From positions 14,573,290 to 14,637,289 of the forward strand of contig OX388316.1 in NCBI GenBank assembly GCA_947579605.1: DNA of 64,000 nt, written 5' to 3'. Each line of letters starts with the position of its first letter. Position 1 is the first letter of the stretch. Below are positions 12,134 to 23,965 of this stretch, one piece after another. The stretch comes from Athripsodes cinereus (taxonomy: Eukaryota > Arthropoda > Insecta > Trichoptera > Leptoceridae). The position numbers and the translations under genes were made by a program. The notes under the pieces were generated by a model, which was not told where the DNA came from, did not search any database, and saw only the letters and a program-made list of their open reading frames with translations.

Positions 12134-12765
12134 AATGCAATATTATGAGGGATCTTGATTTAAATGTGAGTAAATGTTTTTACAATAATCCTCAATCCAC
12201 TAAAAAAAAACATCGAAATACGAAAACGGCTTGACAGAAATCAACAAAACACAACGGGAAACCAATGAATGACATCGAATACTAGTGTTGCCATTAGAGT
12301 AATTAATAATGACCAAAGTACTGTTTTTTTTTTATCAAAATATTTCCACTTATATTGATATAACACATTTTACAACCATTCTAATGTATTCATTATATTA
12401 AATTACAATAAATAAGTATTTAGTTATTTGTATAATAACGAAAATACTACAAATAAATAAAACAATATTGTACTATTGAAATACGTTTCGTCAATCATAA
12501 TGTATTTTTATGCGTGTGGCAATTTCACAAGCCATATGTTCTAACCTGACTATGATTTTAAACCAACTAGCGCCATACACGGATGTTTGGGTAACTAAAA
12601 GATTGGTAAGCGCCGAACGAAATATAGTTAATGGTAAAAGCGAAATGAATTGATGTTACGTAATGTTGAATTTGATCTTTATGTCATATTATATCAATGG
12701 TAAGGCGAGCAAAACAATTTATTGTGAAATATCAATTGAATTTGGAGATGTACCTTTTCTCAGTG

Positions 12766-15605
12766 TGTGTTTGATATATCTGTGTACAAAAGTATCTATT
12801 CTTATAGATTTTTGAATTTTGATGCATACCTACATTAAATTTTTATAAATTATTTTGGTTTGTCACATTGAATGTCGAAATCCAAATCACCTCAATTTTA
12901 TTATCTTTATTTGGAAAAGAAATCGTTACATATAACCACTTTTCATATGGTAGACATCACCATATGTTAGACCATACAATAATATATTGAAAATACATAA
13001 ATTGTCACCTGACAAAATATTCTCTATCCCCTTCATTACAGCATTTTGAATTAATGGTTAATTTTCAATAATGTTATCTCCACAATTTTAATTATCTAAT
13101 TACTTGTCAAAGGCACATTTTATTCTAAAGTACAATAATAAAGTTTGTTACGTTAGGACTTGAAGAAAAAATGTGTACCTAGAATCGGGAAATTAGCAAA
13201 GTATTTTATTCATCTCAGAACGGTTAATTCAATAAAGTCCTCTTATCCTTTATCCGTATTTCTGAAATGCAGAGCGGATGAAATTAATTTGCTTACTGTG
13301 TTTTTTGATGTCACTAAATTGAGGAATTAGGATAATTTTAAGAGAAACCTTCGAAGTTGGGAAGTAGAATTACCTGCAAACCGACGCTTACTATAAATAA
13401 ATAATGAATCAAACCTTTTCCCCTGGAGTACCTACTCCATTACGATGCTGTTCGTAACGAACCCTGGAATGATGGTGTGTATATACTGATGTTTGCATAA
13501 TTCATTTATTAAAAGGCTTCTTAAAAAGAATTTGTATAAATTAGCCCGCCCTCTAAGCCAACGTAACGCTTCTAGGAAATAGACTGAATTTGTCAAATCT
13601 GTTTGGAGATTAAGTACAAACAACTTGTAATGTTTGCTTCTCGTGTTTCTTTTCACTGAATTCTCAACTTTCAAATAAAATATTACAGAAAACATAATAA
13701 AAAAAAAACATGAGCTTCTATTTTAAATTGTCACTTATTAGTAAATGATTAAGTAGCGTTTTCTTTGTTTTTTTTTTAATATTCGTAAAACATAAAATAC
13801 GGTATATTAATTCATATAAAAAAAGCAAACATTATATTTTTCTATAAGTACCTAAGTATATACGAGTTAGTACATTAGTTTGACATGAAAAATAGAATGG
13901 AAAAAAATGTGAATAATATATTTCAATATAGGTATGGCCCACCTCAGAGGCATTTCTTTCAGTCAACTCATAAAATGTTTATATATCATTGATACTATTC
14001 ATATCGAATAATTTACATACTCATATTATAGAATAATTAAATTAATAAATACCAGTAATATACCTACTCTGATTTGAATCATTTAAATATCGTGTAGGTG
14101 GACGCATAAATTCTAGAGTCAGAAGCATACCATTGTAGGTATTCGTAAAAATATCATCTGTAGTAAAAACTCTTTGAAGAATAAAATACAATAGTCCGTA
14201 TTATTATTTATAAATATTGATTTTGTAGAGCAATCATGCATACAATGTATTCACGATAATTTAATACCTGTTCACATGTGACATCCGACATTGAATAGAT
14301 CAAAGCTTACAGATAGATACTCGGTCCTGCCTAAATACAATATATTACATATTTTATATCTCATTCAATACCGTTTTATAATCCATTTATTATAATGCTA
14401 AAGATATTATATCGAATTTATAGAACGTCAAACTTTTTTTTTATAGACGACCACAAAGAATTTTTGACAAAATTATAATCAATTACATTATGAAATTTTT
14501 ATTCATAAATTCATTTTAAAATTGTACAATAGTACAATCTTAAAATTACACATAATTTTCTTTCATTACACTAACATAGCTGACTACAAAGCGATTGAGT
14601 AAATTCAAAACATTTAATTTATTTTTGTTCATTTGTGAAACTAAAATATATAGATTTGTTGAGATTTTACCGCTAATTAATGTTTAATAACAAAATATTT
14701 TAAATTTCTTTTAGTAACCATCATGATGAATTATGAAGCTAAATAGGACAATAAAGGTATGTGTTTCGACCTCTATACCGATTTTGAATATTTTTAATTA
14801 ACAAAATACCAACAACAAGATAAAAATCTGAAAAATTATTCACCAAAAATTTCTAATAAATACTATCTATCTCCCGATTATATTTATTATATTCCTTACA
14901 CTTGCAGACACGCAGGACAGTTTTAGACTCCTTGCTCTATTTTAATATTAATATGTACCACGAAAAGAAAAAAGAATTAAGCCGAAGACCTCCTACGGGA
15001 TTTGTTGGTATCTGGACTTGGTTAGCATGTATGTAGGTACGTGATTACTTTAGTACTATTGAACATAATATCTACTAACTCTGTGTAGTAACGTAGGTGG
15101 TAAGCGGTAGAAAGAAAGTAGGTAGGTATTATAATACAGTAATATGTATTAGTTTGGTTGTTGTATGAACTAACTTCTTTCATTCTTTTCTAGGATTTCC
15201 TTCACAAAGCGTCATTGTATTCACTGATACAACATACTGACCTTATAATATACCTACATAATATTATTGTATAACATAAAGGCTTGATATAATCCGATTT
15301 TATTTTATTTGAAAGGAATTATTGTCGTTATGATTGATGATTTATTTATCTTATAAATAACATATCTCTACTACTACTACCACTACTTATCTAAATCATA
15401 CCTGGTTGACTGTGAGAAATAAGTTAGCTGATTAACTGTACCGTTAATAATATGTTTCAAAGTAAATACCAGAAGGTATTTTTGTAAAAATTGGTAGCCT
15501 CAATCAAATATGTATATACGCCTCAATAACAAAATACGAGTATGTCATTGGATAGTTCAATACATTATATTGTGAAGTATCAGCGTGTCAAATTTTCAAT
15601 ACTGT
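12766..15605. other. AT-rich DNA, no gene seen
   Basis: No supported gene, RNA or repeat. The short open frames here are AT-rich and lack motifs. Confidence 0.55.
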
Positions 15606-15867
15606 TGTTATTGTCGGCCGGTGTGGCGCGGAGGTAACGCTCTTGCCTTTGAGTCACGAGTTCCCGGGTTCGATTCCGGCCAGGGCCGATTGAGGAATGA
15701 CCTTTTTCAAATTGTCCTGGGTCTGGGTGTTACATGTACCTATATGTGTTTCGTGCATTGTATATATGTGTATCGTCGCGTCAGTACCCATAATACAAGA
15801 TTCATCTTAATTTCGGACTAGCTCGATCTTTGTGAAATGTCTATGTATGTTATGTTATGTTATTGTC
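15606..15867 (+). mobile_element. tRNA-derived SINE, family 1 (long form), with 10-bp target duplication
   Basis: The element is flanked by TGTTATTGTC at 15606-15615 and 15858-15867. The head is tRNA-like: GTGTGGCGCGGAGGTAAC as box A and GGTTCGATTCC (15667-15677) as a perfect RNA polymerase III box B, about 40 bp apart. The body continues CAAATTGTCCTGGGTCTGG, then a 3' part with GGACTAGCTCGATCT and a (TATGT)n tail. Related pieces are at 36140-36216, 40509-40690 and 44770-44940. The head does not show a complete cloverleaf and is not a tRNA gene. Confidence 0.85.
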
Positions 15868-16794
15868 CAAATTTGTTTCTATAACAGGATTATCCATGTT
15901 CGAAGTTACCTAAATTATGATTAGGTTGTTCATTGTATCGATATCGATTCCTTAGACAATCATAAGACTATCTATATACATAAATATACTTATTTCCTCT
16001 TTGTATTCCTGAAAGCAACTGTGACGAGCTATTCCAATTATGTATTCAGGTATTTATTGATTGTTTTATTGTTGAAAATATTTAGTATTTAGTACAAATC
16101 AGTGAATGTTTCATTAATTAAATATTAATATTAATTTGCTTTCTAGATATCTATGTTAGTTACATAATAAATGTGATAGGAATCTTGAATATAATTCTAA
16201 ATGTTATGAATAAAATGGAAGACCAGAACATACTAACACATATATACCTATATCTATTCAAATGAAATATTATTCAGTTCATTGCAGAGAGGAAGAAAAT
16301 CAATACTTTTTCCAACTTAACGAAGACATTTTTTATTTTTGGTTTTATTTCATGACAACTTTCTGCTTCTTTACTGTCTCTTTTGATCCTATCGCAATTT
16401 TTATGTCTTTTTCTTATATTCATTGCAATTTATTGTGATACGCTCTTTTGGCTTGTACTTGCCATAAAGAAACGAATTGCTTTCTTGTACAAGTATTTTT
16501 ATAATATAAAGAGCGATTCAATTTACATAATATTAAACCAAATGAGTATATTGATAAATTTAGAATATTAACAATAAAATATTCCTCAATTCATATTTGT
16601 AAAGAATGATTCTCGTATTGTTATGATAAATATTATTATACGGATTTTCTTTTAAAATATCGAAAATTTGAAATATGTTAAAATAAGCAAATGACATAAA
16701 AAGTTTAAACGTGTCTAAAGATTGCTTCTAAATTACTATAAAATTATTCAGTTATGATAATTAGTACGTATTTTTATACTTTTTATTCCTTAAA
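15868..16794. other. AT-rich DNA, no gene seen
   Basis: Nothing recognisable. Confidence 0.5.
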
Positions 16795-17266
16795 AATTTA
16801 AAGTTACATTTATTTATCAATGTTTTTTGGGGTCTCTGTCTGACTTTCTTGAACAATACGAATATAAATCTGAATAATAAATAAATGCAGGCCAAACCAT
16901 CTGTAGCTTGATACACAATTAAAAGTAGTCAAAATATGACACTATTTAAAATTTAAAGTTACATTTATTTATCAATGTTTTTTGGGGTCTCTGTCTGACT
17001 TTCTTGAACAATACGAATATAAATCTGAATAATAAATAAATGCAGGCCAAACCAGCTGTAGCTTGATACACAATTAAAAGTAGTCAAAATATGACACTAT
17101 TTAAAATTTAAAGTTACATTTATTTATCAATGTTTTTTGGGGTCTCTGTCTGACTTTCTTGAACAATACGAATATAAATCTGAATAATAAATAAATGCAG
17201 GCCAAACCAGCTGTAGCTTGATACACAATTAAAAGCAGTCAAAATATGACACTATTTAAAATTTAA
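16795..17266. repeat. Tandem array, three 155-bp units
   Basis: Three head-to-tail units start at about 16801, 16956 and 17111. They differ at only a couple of positions: the first has ACCATCTG where the others have ACCAGCTG, and the third has AAAGCAGTC for AAAGTAGTC. Such uniformity implies recent duplication. All frames contain stops, so it is not coding. Confidence 0.95.
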
Positions 17267-17276
17267 CCGCACCTAA

Positions 17277-17321
17277 TACAAATGACCAGACTTGCTATGA
17301 TAGCAAGTCTGGTCATTTGTA
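17277..17321. repeat. Perfect 21-bp hairpin
   Basis: The left arm 17277-17297 (TACAAATGACCAGACTTGCT plus A) is the exact reverse complement of 17301-17321, with a TGA loop. It starts 10 bases after the end of the 155-bp tandem array. There is no further flanking symmetry. It could be a tiny palindromic element, the scar of a rearrangement, or a short hairpin RNA source. Confidence 0.9.
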
Positions 17322-17918
17322 AACGAATGAATGCCCTTTGAACATAGAATAGAATAATGATAAGAGGGGGTGACATTTAATAATCTAGATATCATTCATG
17401 CTATTTAAAAACTTCGCACCCTCACAGATGCAACAGAGTGACATAAAAGTTAAAATTTTCTATTCATCAGTATACGGTAAAGTATAATGTTTTCATCTCG
17501 TCTCAATATCAACAGGGAATATTCTCATTCATCACGTAGATATAAACTTCTTTTTCAACTAAGTAGCCAATAATGAAAAGTAGCGCTATTAAAAATAGGT
17601 CACCACAGAATAAAATGAAAGGGAAGGAAATTACAAATATGGGTACAGTGCCTATTGTATGTCAGTAGCGGGTCATCAATATTAAACTAAAATTCAACAT
17701 TATTTTATTTGCCTACATAATATGATTTTTGAAATATACTAAACAACAATTTTTAATAATTGATATAGGTATTACACAAGGATGCTGCAGCCCATTTTGT
17801 AATTTCTCACTCTTTTCTATAAGCTTCGAATGATCTTAAATGAAGGCAGGTTAGCATTTTTATAGCATTGTTTTAAATGATCTTCAATTTTGAATAACGA
17901 ACGCATTCGAACGAGTTC
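17322..17918. other. No gene seen
   Basis: AT-rich sequence without identifiable features. Confidence 0.5.
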
Positions 17919-18098
17919 GTCGGTAGCCTGGAGGTAGAGTTTCGGCCTCTTGAACAAGGGGACCGCGGTTCGATTCCAGGTGCCGGCAAACTCCCCTTTC
18001 ACGACACAAGCTTTTAGCTTACTGTGGAAGGTGTATAAAGTTGTATTTGGGTTTATAACAAAACGTCAAAACCCAGATATATCTTTTAAAAAAAAAAA
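17919..18098 (+). mobile_element. tRNA-derived SINE, family 2, copy 1
   Basis: The head GTCGGTAGCCTGGAGGTAGA resembles a pol III box A, and GGTTCGATTCC is a perfect box B. The body runs through AGGTGCCGGCAAACTCCCCT and CACAAGCTTTTAG and ends GGTTTATAACAAAAC...CCCAGATATATCTTTT plus a poly(A) tail. Compared with the copy at 36967-37134 it carries an extra CGTCAAAA near the 3' end. No certain target duplication is visible. Confidence 0.8.
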
Positions 18099-18950
18099 AT
18101 TGAGTACAACACATAAGTGAACTTGTGTGAGAAAAAAAATGAAATGAAACTAGGTATATCTATATTTAATATTAAAATAAAAGTATGTTTTTATTAAATA
18201 ATATTGATTATACACCACTCTATCTACCATCAACATCACGGTATATGACAAATATTGCCGATCAATTAAAGTCTTGCAAAATCCTGTGTAAGGAATTATG
18301 GCATGTAAAGGAGTGTACCTACATAATATTTCGATAGTTAATAATATTAAAATATGATTCTGTTTTGATTTAATTTGAGTTTGGGTAAAAATATGAGGTT
18401 CATTTCGCATTTCTGTTGTAGAAAATAGTACGTACGTAGTACCTATGTTTTAATAGTAGGTATGAAGGATACAGCACTGTACTATTTCCTTTACAAAATA
18501 GTACAATGCAACATTAAATGCTGAAAAGAAAAATAACACGGGAAAGTCAGTTAGCAATGTGACAGTTGCATCCTTTCTACTCGATGGTGTATTGTATATA
18601 AGTACTCAGTAGTATTCGTAGGTTTACTATCTATGCACCTATTAGAAGGTGCCTTTGTTTATTCTATAGCAAAATAAAATATTATTATGTTATACCTAAA
18701 ATTAAAGGCTAGTTACTGCTTCTGGGTCGCTAACAAATTCTCTGTAGGATGTCTTGACCTAAAAAATGTATTGTGCGAGTTTCAATTTGATATGGTTGAA
18801 AGCGAAAAATAGTTCCCATTGGTAAAACTATAATTATAATAAACGATGACACAAAAAGGATGTATCGCCACAAAATCACTAATAATAATAATAATTCGAT
18901 GTAAAAATTGTGTTCTAATCTAACTACATAAATATGTACCTTTATACAAG
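18099..18950. other. No gene seen
   Basis: AT-rich sequence without identifiable features. Confidence 0.5.
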
Positions 18951-19091
18951 TATTTATTTATTTATTTATTTAAACATACACGGCAATAAGCCTTTTACAT
19001 GTTAACAAAATACATACGTAGACACAACAATGACATAACAATATATTAAATAATTTATAGTGTCGAAGATCAAACAGTAATCAGGGAATAC
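18951..19091 (-). mobile_element. LINE 3' end, minus strand, interrupted by mariner
   Basis: Read on the minus strand this is AACATGTAAAAGGCTTATTG followed by CCGTGTATGTTT and an (AAAT)n tail. It matches the plus-strand end at 62230-62428 (AACATGTAAAAGGCTCACGC, CCGTATATAATT, then an AAAAT tail). The mariner at 19094 inserted at its inner edge, and part of the 20030-20090 sequence may be its continuation. No coding part is visible, so the clade is not determined. Confidence 0.7.
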
Positions 19092-19093
19092 TA

Positions 19094-20024
19094 AAGGGTG
19101 TTTTTTTTAGACTTGTGGTTTTCAATCTGGCAATACTTTTTTTGGAGTTGGTCTTCTTGAGAGCTGTTGTACTTGATTTATGCTCAGTTTAGTTTGCCAT
19201 TTCATAATAAATAGACTTACTCCTGAACTAGCGCCTCGCACGTTCGGTGAATGGGCCCAAAAAGAGATGGCCATCGATCCCGATTTTCACAAGAAAATTA
19301 TGTTCAGCGATGAAACTCACTTATGGTTGAATGGGTGGGTTAGTAAACAAAATTGTCGCATTTGGAGTGCTGATAATCCACAAGCCATTGTTTGGACGCC
19401 ATCACATCCTCAAAAAGTCACTGTTTGGTGTGGTCTATGGGCAGAGGGAATAATTGGTCCATATTTCTTCAAAAATGAAGCCAGTCATAATGTTACAGAC
19501 AATGGAGAACGCTTTAGAGCCATGATTAATGATATTTTCGTGCCTGAATTGGAAGATGTTGATGTGGACGACCTTTGGTTTCAACAAGACGGCGCTACAT
19601 GACATACAGCCAACGAAACAATGAATTTACTGAAGGAAACTTTTGGTGAGCGCATTAGCTCACGTCGTGGACCTGTAGCGCCGCCTCCAAGATCGTGCGA
19701 TTTTACACCGCTGGACTATTTTTTGTGAGGTTATGTGAAGTAACTTGTCTACGCAGACAAACCCGAGACGATTGACGCCTTGGAAGAGAATATTCAGCGC
19801 GTTATTGCTGACACACGGCTCCAATTGCTGCAAAAGTGATCGAAAATTGGGGCTCTCGGCTGGACTTTATTCGAGCCAGCCACGGCGGACACTTGCCTGA
19901 AATCGTTTTTAAAACATAATGGCAAACTATTATCTTTATAATAAAGCTAAATTCTTGGCCATAACATTCAATTATATGCGTTTAATTTCTTCTTGAAAAC
20001 CACAGGTCTAAAAAAAACACCCTT
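19094..20024 (+). mobile_element. Internally deleted mariner-type transposon (DD41D-like)
   Basis: Terminal inverted repeats of about 30 bp (AAGGGTGTTTTTTTTAGACT at the left; GTCTAAAAAAAACACCCTT at the right) lie between TA dinucleotides at 19092-19093 and 20025-20026, the Tc1/mariner target duplication. At 931 bp it is shorter than the roughly 1.3 kb of complete relatives. The missing part is the transposase N-terminus. It is non-autonomous. Confidence 0.92.
19207..19919 (+). pseudogene. Broken mariner transposase, DDE domain only
   Basis: The frame opens with NRLTPE, which looks like the start of the transposase, with the usual initiator replaced by ATA at 19207. It jumps directly to a catalytic-domain sequence (LAPRTFGEWAQKEMA), so the helix-turn-helix DNA-binding part is deleted in frame. 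Catalytic residues are visible: D in MFSDETHLW (19309), D in WFQQDGAT (19588) and D in FTPLDYF (19714). The last two are separated by 41 codons, matching the DD41D (rosa-like) group. TGA at 19600 and 19726, TAA at 19741 and a one-base loss near 19836 break the frame. The C-terminus RLDFIRASHGGHLPEI ends at TAA 19917-19919. It is not functional. Confidence 0.9.
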
Positions 20025-20029
20025 TATAA

Positions 20030-20700
20030 TAACAATTGAAATAATAAACAAAAGAAACAAAATAAAAAAAATATCATTATAAAATCAAGAGATGCATTAT
20101 AAATTCCAAAATTATTCAATAAATCAAAATGAAAAAAGTCAATAACCACATATTTATGAAATATTTATGATGATACTTATAGTTAAAAAAGAAATTTGTA
20201 ACGCGGCGCGAAATAATATTTCTCTGTATTTCAAAAAGTTAAATGTATTATCTGCTAAAGGCTTGTTTTGGCAGAGAGTTGTCCTTGACCAGTTTTCAAA
20301 AACCGAATATAAAGAAAAACCTCGACATATGCATCACACAAGATTTAAATTTAATGAAGGATATGTAGTCCCTAAATTCAATAATAAATACGGAAAAAGA
20401 ACATTTGAATATAACGTGCCAAAAATACTTAATATGATGCCGGTATCTATTAAGAAATGCAAGAGTAAAAATATTGCAAAAAAATTAGTCAAGGAATGGT
20501 TAATAAAGTGTGGATTTATATATAACTAATAATTATTTTTGTATTTAGGTTAATGTCGTATTAGGTCAATATATGTATATAGTATGTTATAAGAGAACAC
20601 GCCGACAAATCTTTTAGATTTGGCGTGACTCATTATCATAAGATGTATATATTTATTATTCAATTGTACTATTTTTCATTAAACAAAAAAAAAAAAAAAA
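20030..20700 (+). mobile_element. 5'-truncated LINE (CR1/Jockey-like tail) with poly(A)
   Basis: A C-terminal ORF piece is followed by a 3' UTR with a stem-loop at about 20600-20630 (CACGCCGACAAATCT pairing with AGATTTGGCGTG) and a poly(A) run at 20685-20700. The 5' boundary is uncertain. Sequence between the mariner and about 20100 may belong to another element. Confidence 0.7.
20167..20529 (+). pseudogene. LINE ORF C-terminus
   Basis: About 120 residues end at TAA 20527-20529. The order HHTRFKFNEGYVVPKF, NKYGKRTFEYNVPKILN and MMPVSIKKC matches the C-terminal block after the RT domain in CR1/Jockey-type LINEs (roughly H-TR...VP...YG-R-F-Y--P-LWN-LP). The upstream ATG at 20167 is only where the open frame happens to start. 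No RT motifs are present, so the fragment is non-functional. Clade assignment is approximate. Confidence 0.7.
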
Positions 20701-21705
20701 TACAGTTTTTCAGGTTCTTTGTCCAAATTTGGTACCCAATACAATGGAACGTACTCACCTAGGGGGAGCTGCAAGAGAGGTAGTGGCTTTCTGGGAGAGA
20801 ATGGGAATACACATTTTAATGTTTTGTTATTTTTATCGTTTGCTGACCGACACGAAAAGAAGAAGACCCAATACGAGTATCAAATAATTTAGGTATACCT
20901 TTTGATGACAAATAATACTAATTTAACTACCATTATAAATTTAAATATTCTGTTATTTTTTATATGAACGGTATTTTGTTAACATGTGTAAGGTATTTTG
21001 GGGTATCTGGAGCCTTTGCAGCTAAAAATGGTGCAATTTTTAATATTTTAATATAGGATCCAGCCAGCATCTTTGTATTATTTACATAACATTTATACGT
21101 TTCTTGATGTAGTAGTTTTATAGACCCTAGTAAGTAGGTACATAATATTTTTATAAGTAAGTAAGTACCTTTAAATATGTTCTACATCAGTAAATTGAGA
21201 TAATCAAAGCAGTATTTTTGCTTAGTCAAAATTAATTTTATATATATGATGCCTAGAGTCCAGTTTTTTTAAAATATTAATAATAATACGTATTTTCAAG
21301 TTCCCATGTAAAAAGTTTTATGCGTGAAATTAAAACAAAAACATTAAAAGCAACACAAGAGATAAATAACATTTTGAAATATGGCAACAATAATAACGCT
21401 CACTGTGTCCGCTTTCTAATGACCCACCCCAATGTCCATCCCCTATTATTAAGAGCAGATTCACACGATAAAACTCTTTATTCCTTTCATTCTTAATTCA
21501 CTTTCAAATGTATCTATATCAAAATATTGCTTAATACACACATTAGACTTTGAAATCAAAATACATTTTAAATTAATATGGATTTGGAATAAACCTAAAA
21601 AGACATCTTCACGTTAAGCAATATGCTTGTCATGGATTAAATCGGTAATTATTTAAGAAAATCATCTAATCACAAAATTATCATCAAGTCAAGCCATCGC
21701 AGACT
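20701..21705. other. No gene seen
   Basis: AT-rich sequence without identifiable features. Confidence 0.5.
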
Positions 21706-21871
21706 TTTATACCTATCTGGGTTTTTGTTATTTACCCAAATACAACCTAATACACCTTTCACAGTAAGCTTAAAGCTTGTGTCGTTAAAGGGGACTGTCG
21801 TTTGTTGGCAGCTGGGATCGAACCACGCACCTCTTGTGCATGAGACCGAGACTATTTCCAGGCTAACGACG
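21706..21871 (-). mobile_element. tRNA-derived SINE, family 2, copy 3 (minus strand)
   Basis: Reverse-complement copy of the family at 17919 and 36967. It has the 3' end CTGGGTTTTTGTTATTTACC, the box B complement GGGATCGAACC and the head complement CCAGGCTAACGAC. It is more diverged than the other two copies. Confidence 0.75.
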
Positions 21872-23965
21872 AACTCTTATATATTTTTATTGCAGATAAG
21901 TCGGCGACATATCGCGACGTGAGCTTCATCGTATGAAATCGCTTTTCTATATGCAACCCGGAATCTTCTCTATATTTTTTAAGAGCCATATAATATGATG
22001 TACGTACTATTATAAAGATAACTATGTATAGATATCTCATTTCAATCTTTGTTTTTTTTAAGATAAGTCATTGTTATTATTATCATTAAAGGATGGCTGA
22101 AAATAAAATAAGACAAATCATCAACACTTAATTAGGTAGGGTGAGAAACTATGTACATATTATAGAGTTCAGAAAGTTGAAAATATAAATGTTTAAAGGT
22201 TTCAAATAAACCTAGGTGTTTTTACCAAACTAGGCAATATGTTCATGTTAAAAGAGTGATTGTGTAGATACAATTGATGCTGTAAAAGTTGTGTAGCCTT
22301 GCAAAGCTTTTTCTTCTCTTATATGCAGGTAAGTATAGTAGAATTTTTTTAGAAATGCGCTACGCACACAGTCACAGGTGATTAGTGTATTACAGAACAC
22401 GTGATTGTATTAGTAACCGAGTAGCATCGCTGTGATTGGCTGGTGCATTGTGTGGTGTGTAGTATACTCATCACTGAAGGATGTGTTAGTAATAATTTAC
22501 ATCTCGAAGTAGGAGCACGTCAGTTTGTTGAAAAATATATCGCTAATTTCGTAAAATAATACGGTGACCATGAGTGAAGCAAAGAAACTAGGAATATTGA
22601 AATGATTATTTTAATATTTATTTATTCCTTTGTTGTCCTTGCGAAAAGAAAAAATACCTGCTTTTGATCATTTTCATATATGTTGTTAATGGTTTCCATA
22701 CTTATGGCCACCACTGTATATAATATATATTTCATGTCAGAGGTATATACAGTCGTTCATTGTATAAATTATAAAAAATAGTGCTTTCTTATTGTTTCTT
22801 TCTCGATTGTATGAATGTCTATGTATATTTGTTATTTTTGTAAGATTTTGAAAAAAATATTTTCTTTTTAATTTGAATTTTAATTCGCCCTGATTATTAT
22901 TTTAATATTATGATATTTTACAATCTAATCCTAAGATCATAATATTGCTAAAATGAAACAATGAAGTCTGATAAAGAATGAAAAACTAGAAACAAAATCT
23001 TCTTATTAGACTAATAAATTTAAATATTATTTATCATACATTCAAACAATGGACACCCTATGAGCAGCGCACTCTTATGTAAATTCTACTATATCCCAAG
23101 AATAGTTAATTCTAGGCCACAAAGTCAAGAAGGTTTGTGTTTTTTAAACATATGTACCTACTTGTTTCTTTTATTATGGTTCAGAGAAGATGAATACACT
23201 GCCTATTATTGTATGAACTCGACAAGCTAAATTGTGGGACAAATGAAAATATAATATCAATCAATCGATTCAAAATTACGTTAAATAGGTATAACCACAT
23301 CAGGAGATAGCAAAAATATGCCAGTGTTGGTGTTCATTTCACATTCAAAAAATTGTTTAAGAAATGAATAATACTTTACCGTTTTCCAAATAATATTCTT
23401 CGAAGGGCTTCCAAGGATATTTTTGACACACTGGCCTACTCTAAGCAGGAGATAATAATATTTTAACAATAACAGGTAACTAAGACATTTTTTTACAATG
23501 TAAAATTATTGTACAATAAGAAGGAGGCGTGTGGTATTGCAAATAATAAAATGAGATTGTTAACTTATGTTATATTGTTAAAATAAACAATGGGCTAAAT
23601 ATTGAACCATATTATTATTATTATTGAATAACTTAACAATGGGTGTATTGGTCAATGGAACAATATCCTTAGGGGGCAAATCTTACACTGAGTAATAAAT
23701 AAATAAATAAAGAGAGACGTTTATTGTCCACTTTCTATGTTCTTAGAATTGTGATAATATAGGAGCTTCTGTGAAAATTATTTTTATAACATTGTTATTA
23801 GCTACTGCTACCTAATTATAAGACAAACTTTACTCGTTTTTCTTGCAGTGGTATCTACGTCTTAAACCATTGCTTAGCGAATTACCTATTCTATAGAAAT
23901 AAACCAACTTGAGAAACCAAATAATGAATAAAAAATGTAGTTTTCGAAATTTTTATTTGATTTTT
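21872..23965. other. No gene seen
   Basis: About 2 kb of AT-rich sequence without a supported feature. A less AT-rich patch at 22370-22530 is unassigned. Confidence 0.5.

Larger units (their letters stand above)
9347..12765. mobile_element. Candidate 3.4-kb DNA transposon with CACTGAGAAAA ends
   Basis: The left end reads CACTGAGAAAA and the right end reads TTTTCTCAGTG, an 11-bp perfect terminal inverted repeat. Similarity resumes a little further in (ATTTCACAA on the left, TTGTGAAAT on the right). Several copies of a subterminal motif like AACGAATCATTGGTAC occur in the first 200 bp (about 9374, 9421, 9458, 9522). TTGGTAA/TACCATT-like words occur in the last 180 bp. A TG dinucleotide abuts both ends. 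CACTG termini with subterminal repeats recall the CACTA/CMC superfamily, but no transposase could be recognised, so this assignment is an inference. Confidence 0.45.

Noticed and set aside
15616..15700. tRNA gene
   Set aside because: Box A and box B are present but no full cloverleaf is seen. The sequence recurs with SINE bodies, and this copy has a target duplication, so it is a SINE head.
15585..15821. 78-codon plus frame starting MSNFQYCC
   Set aside because: Reads through the SINE; no independent evidence of coding.
17919..18000. tRNA gene
   Set aside because: Same reasoning: recurrent SINE family 2 head with SINE body and A tail.
19180..19209. Start codon for the mariner transposase
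   Set aside because: This ATG lies in the 5' untranslated part; the reading before NRLTPE does not resemble transposase.
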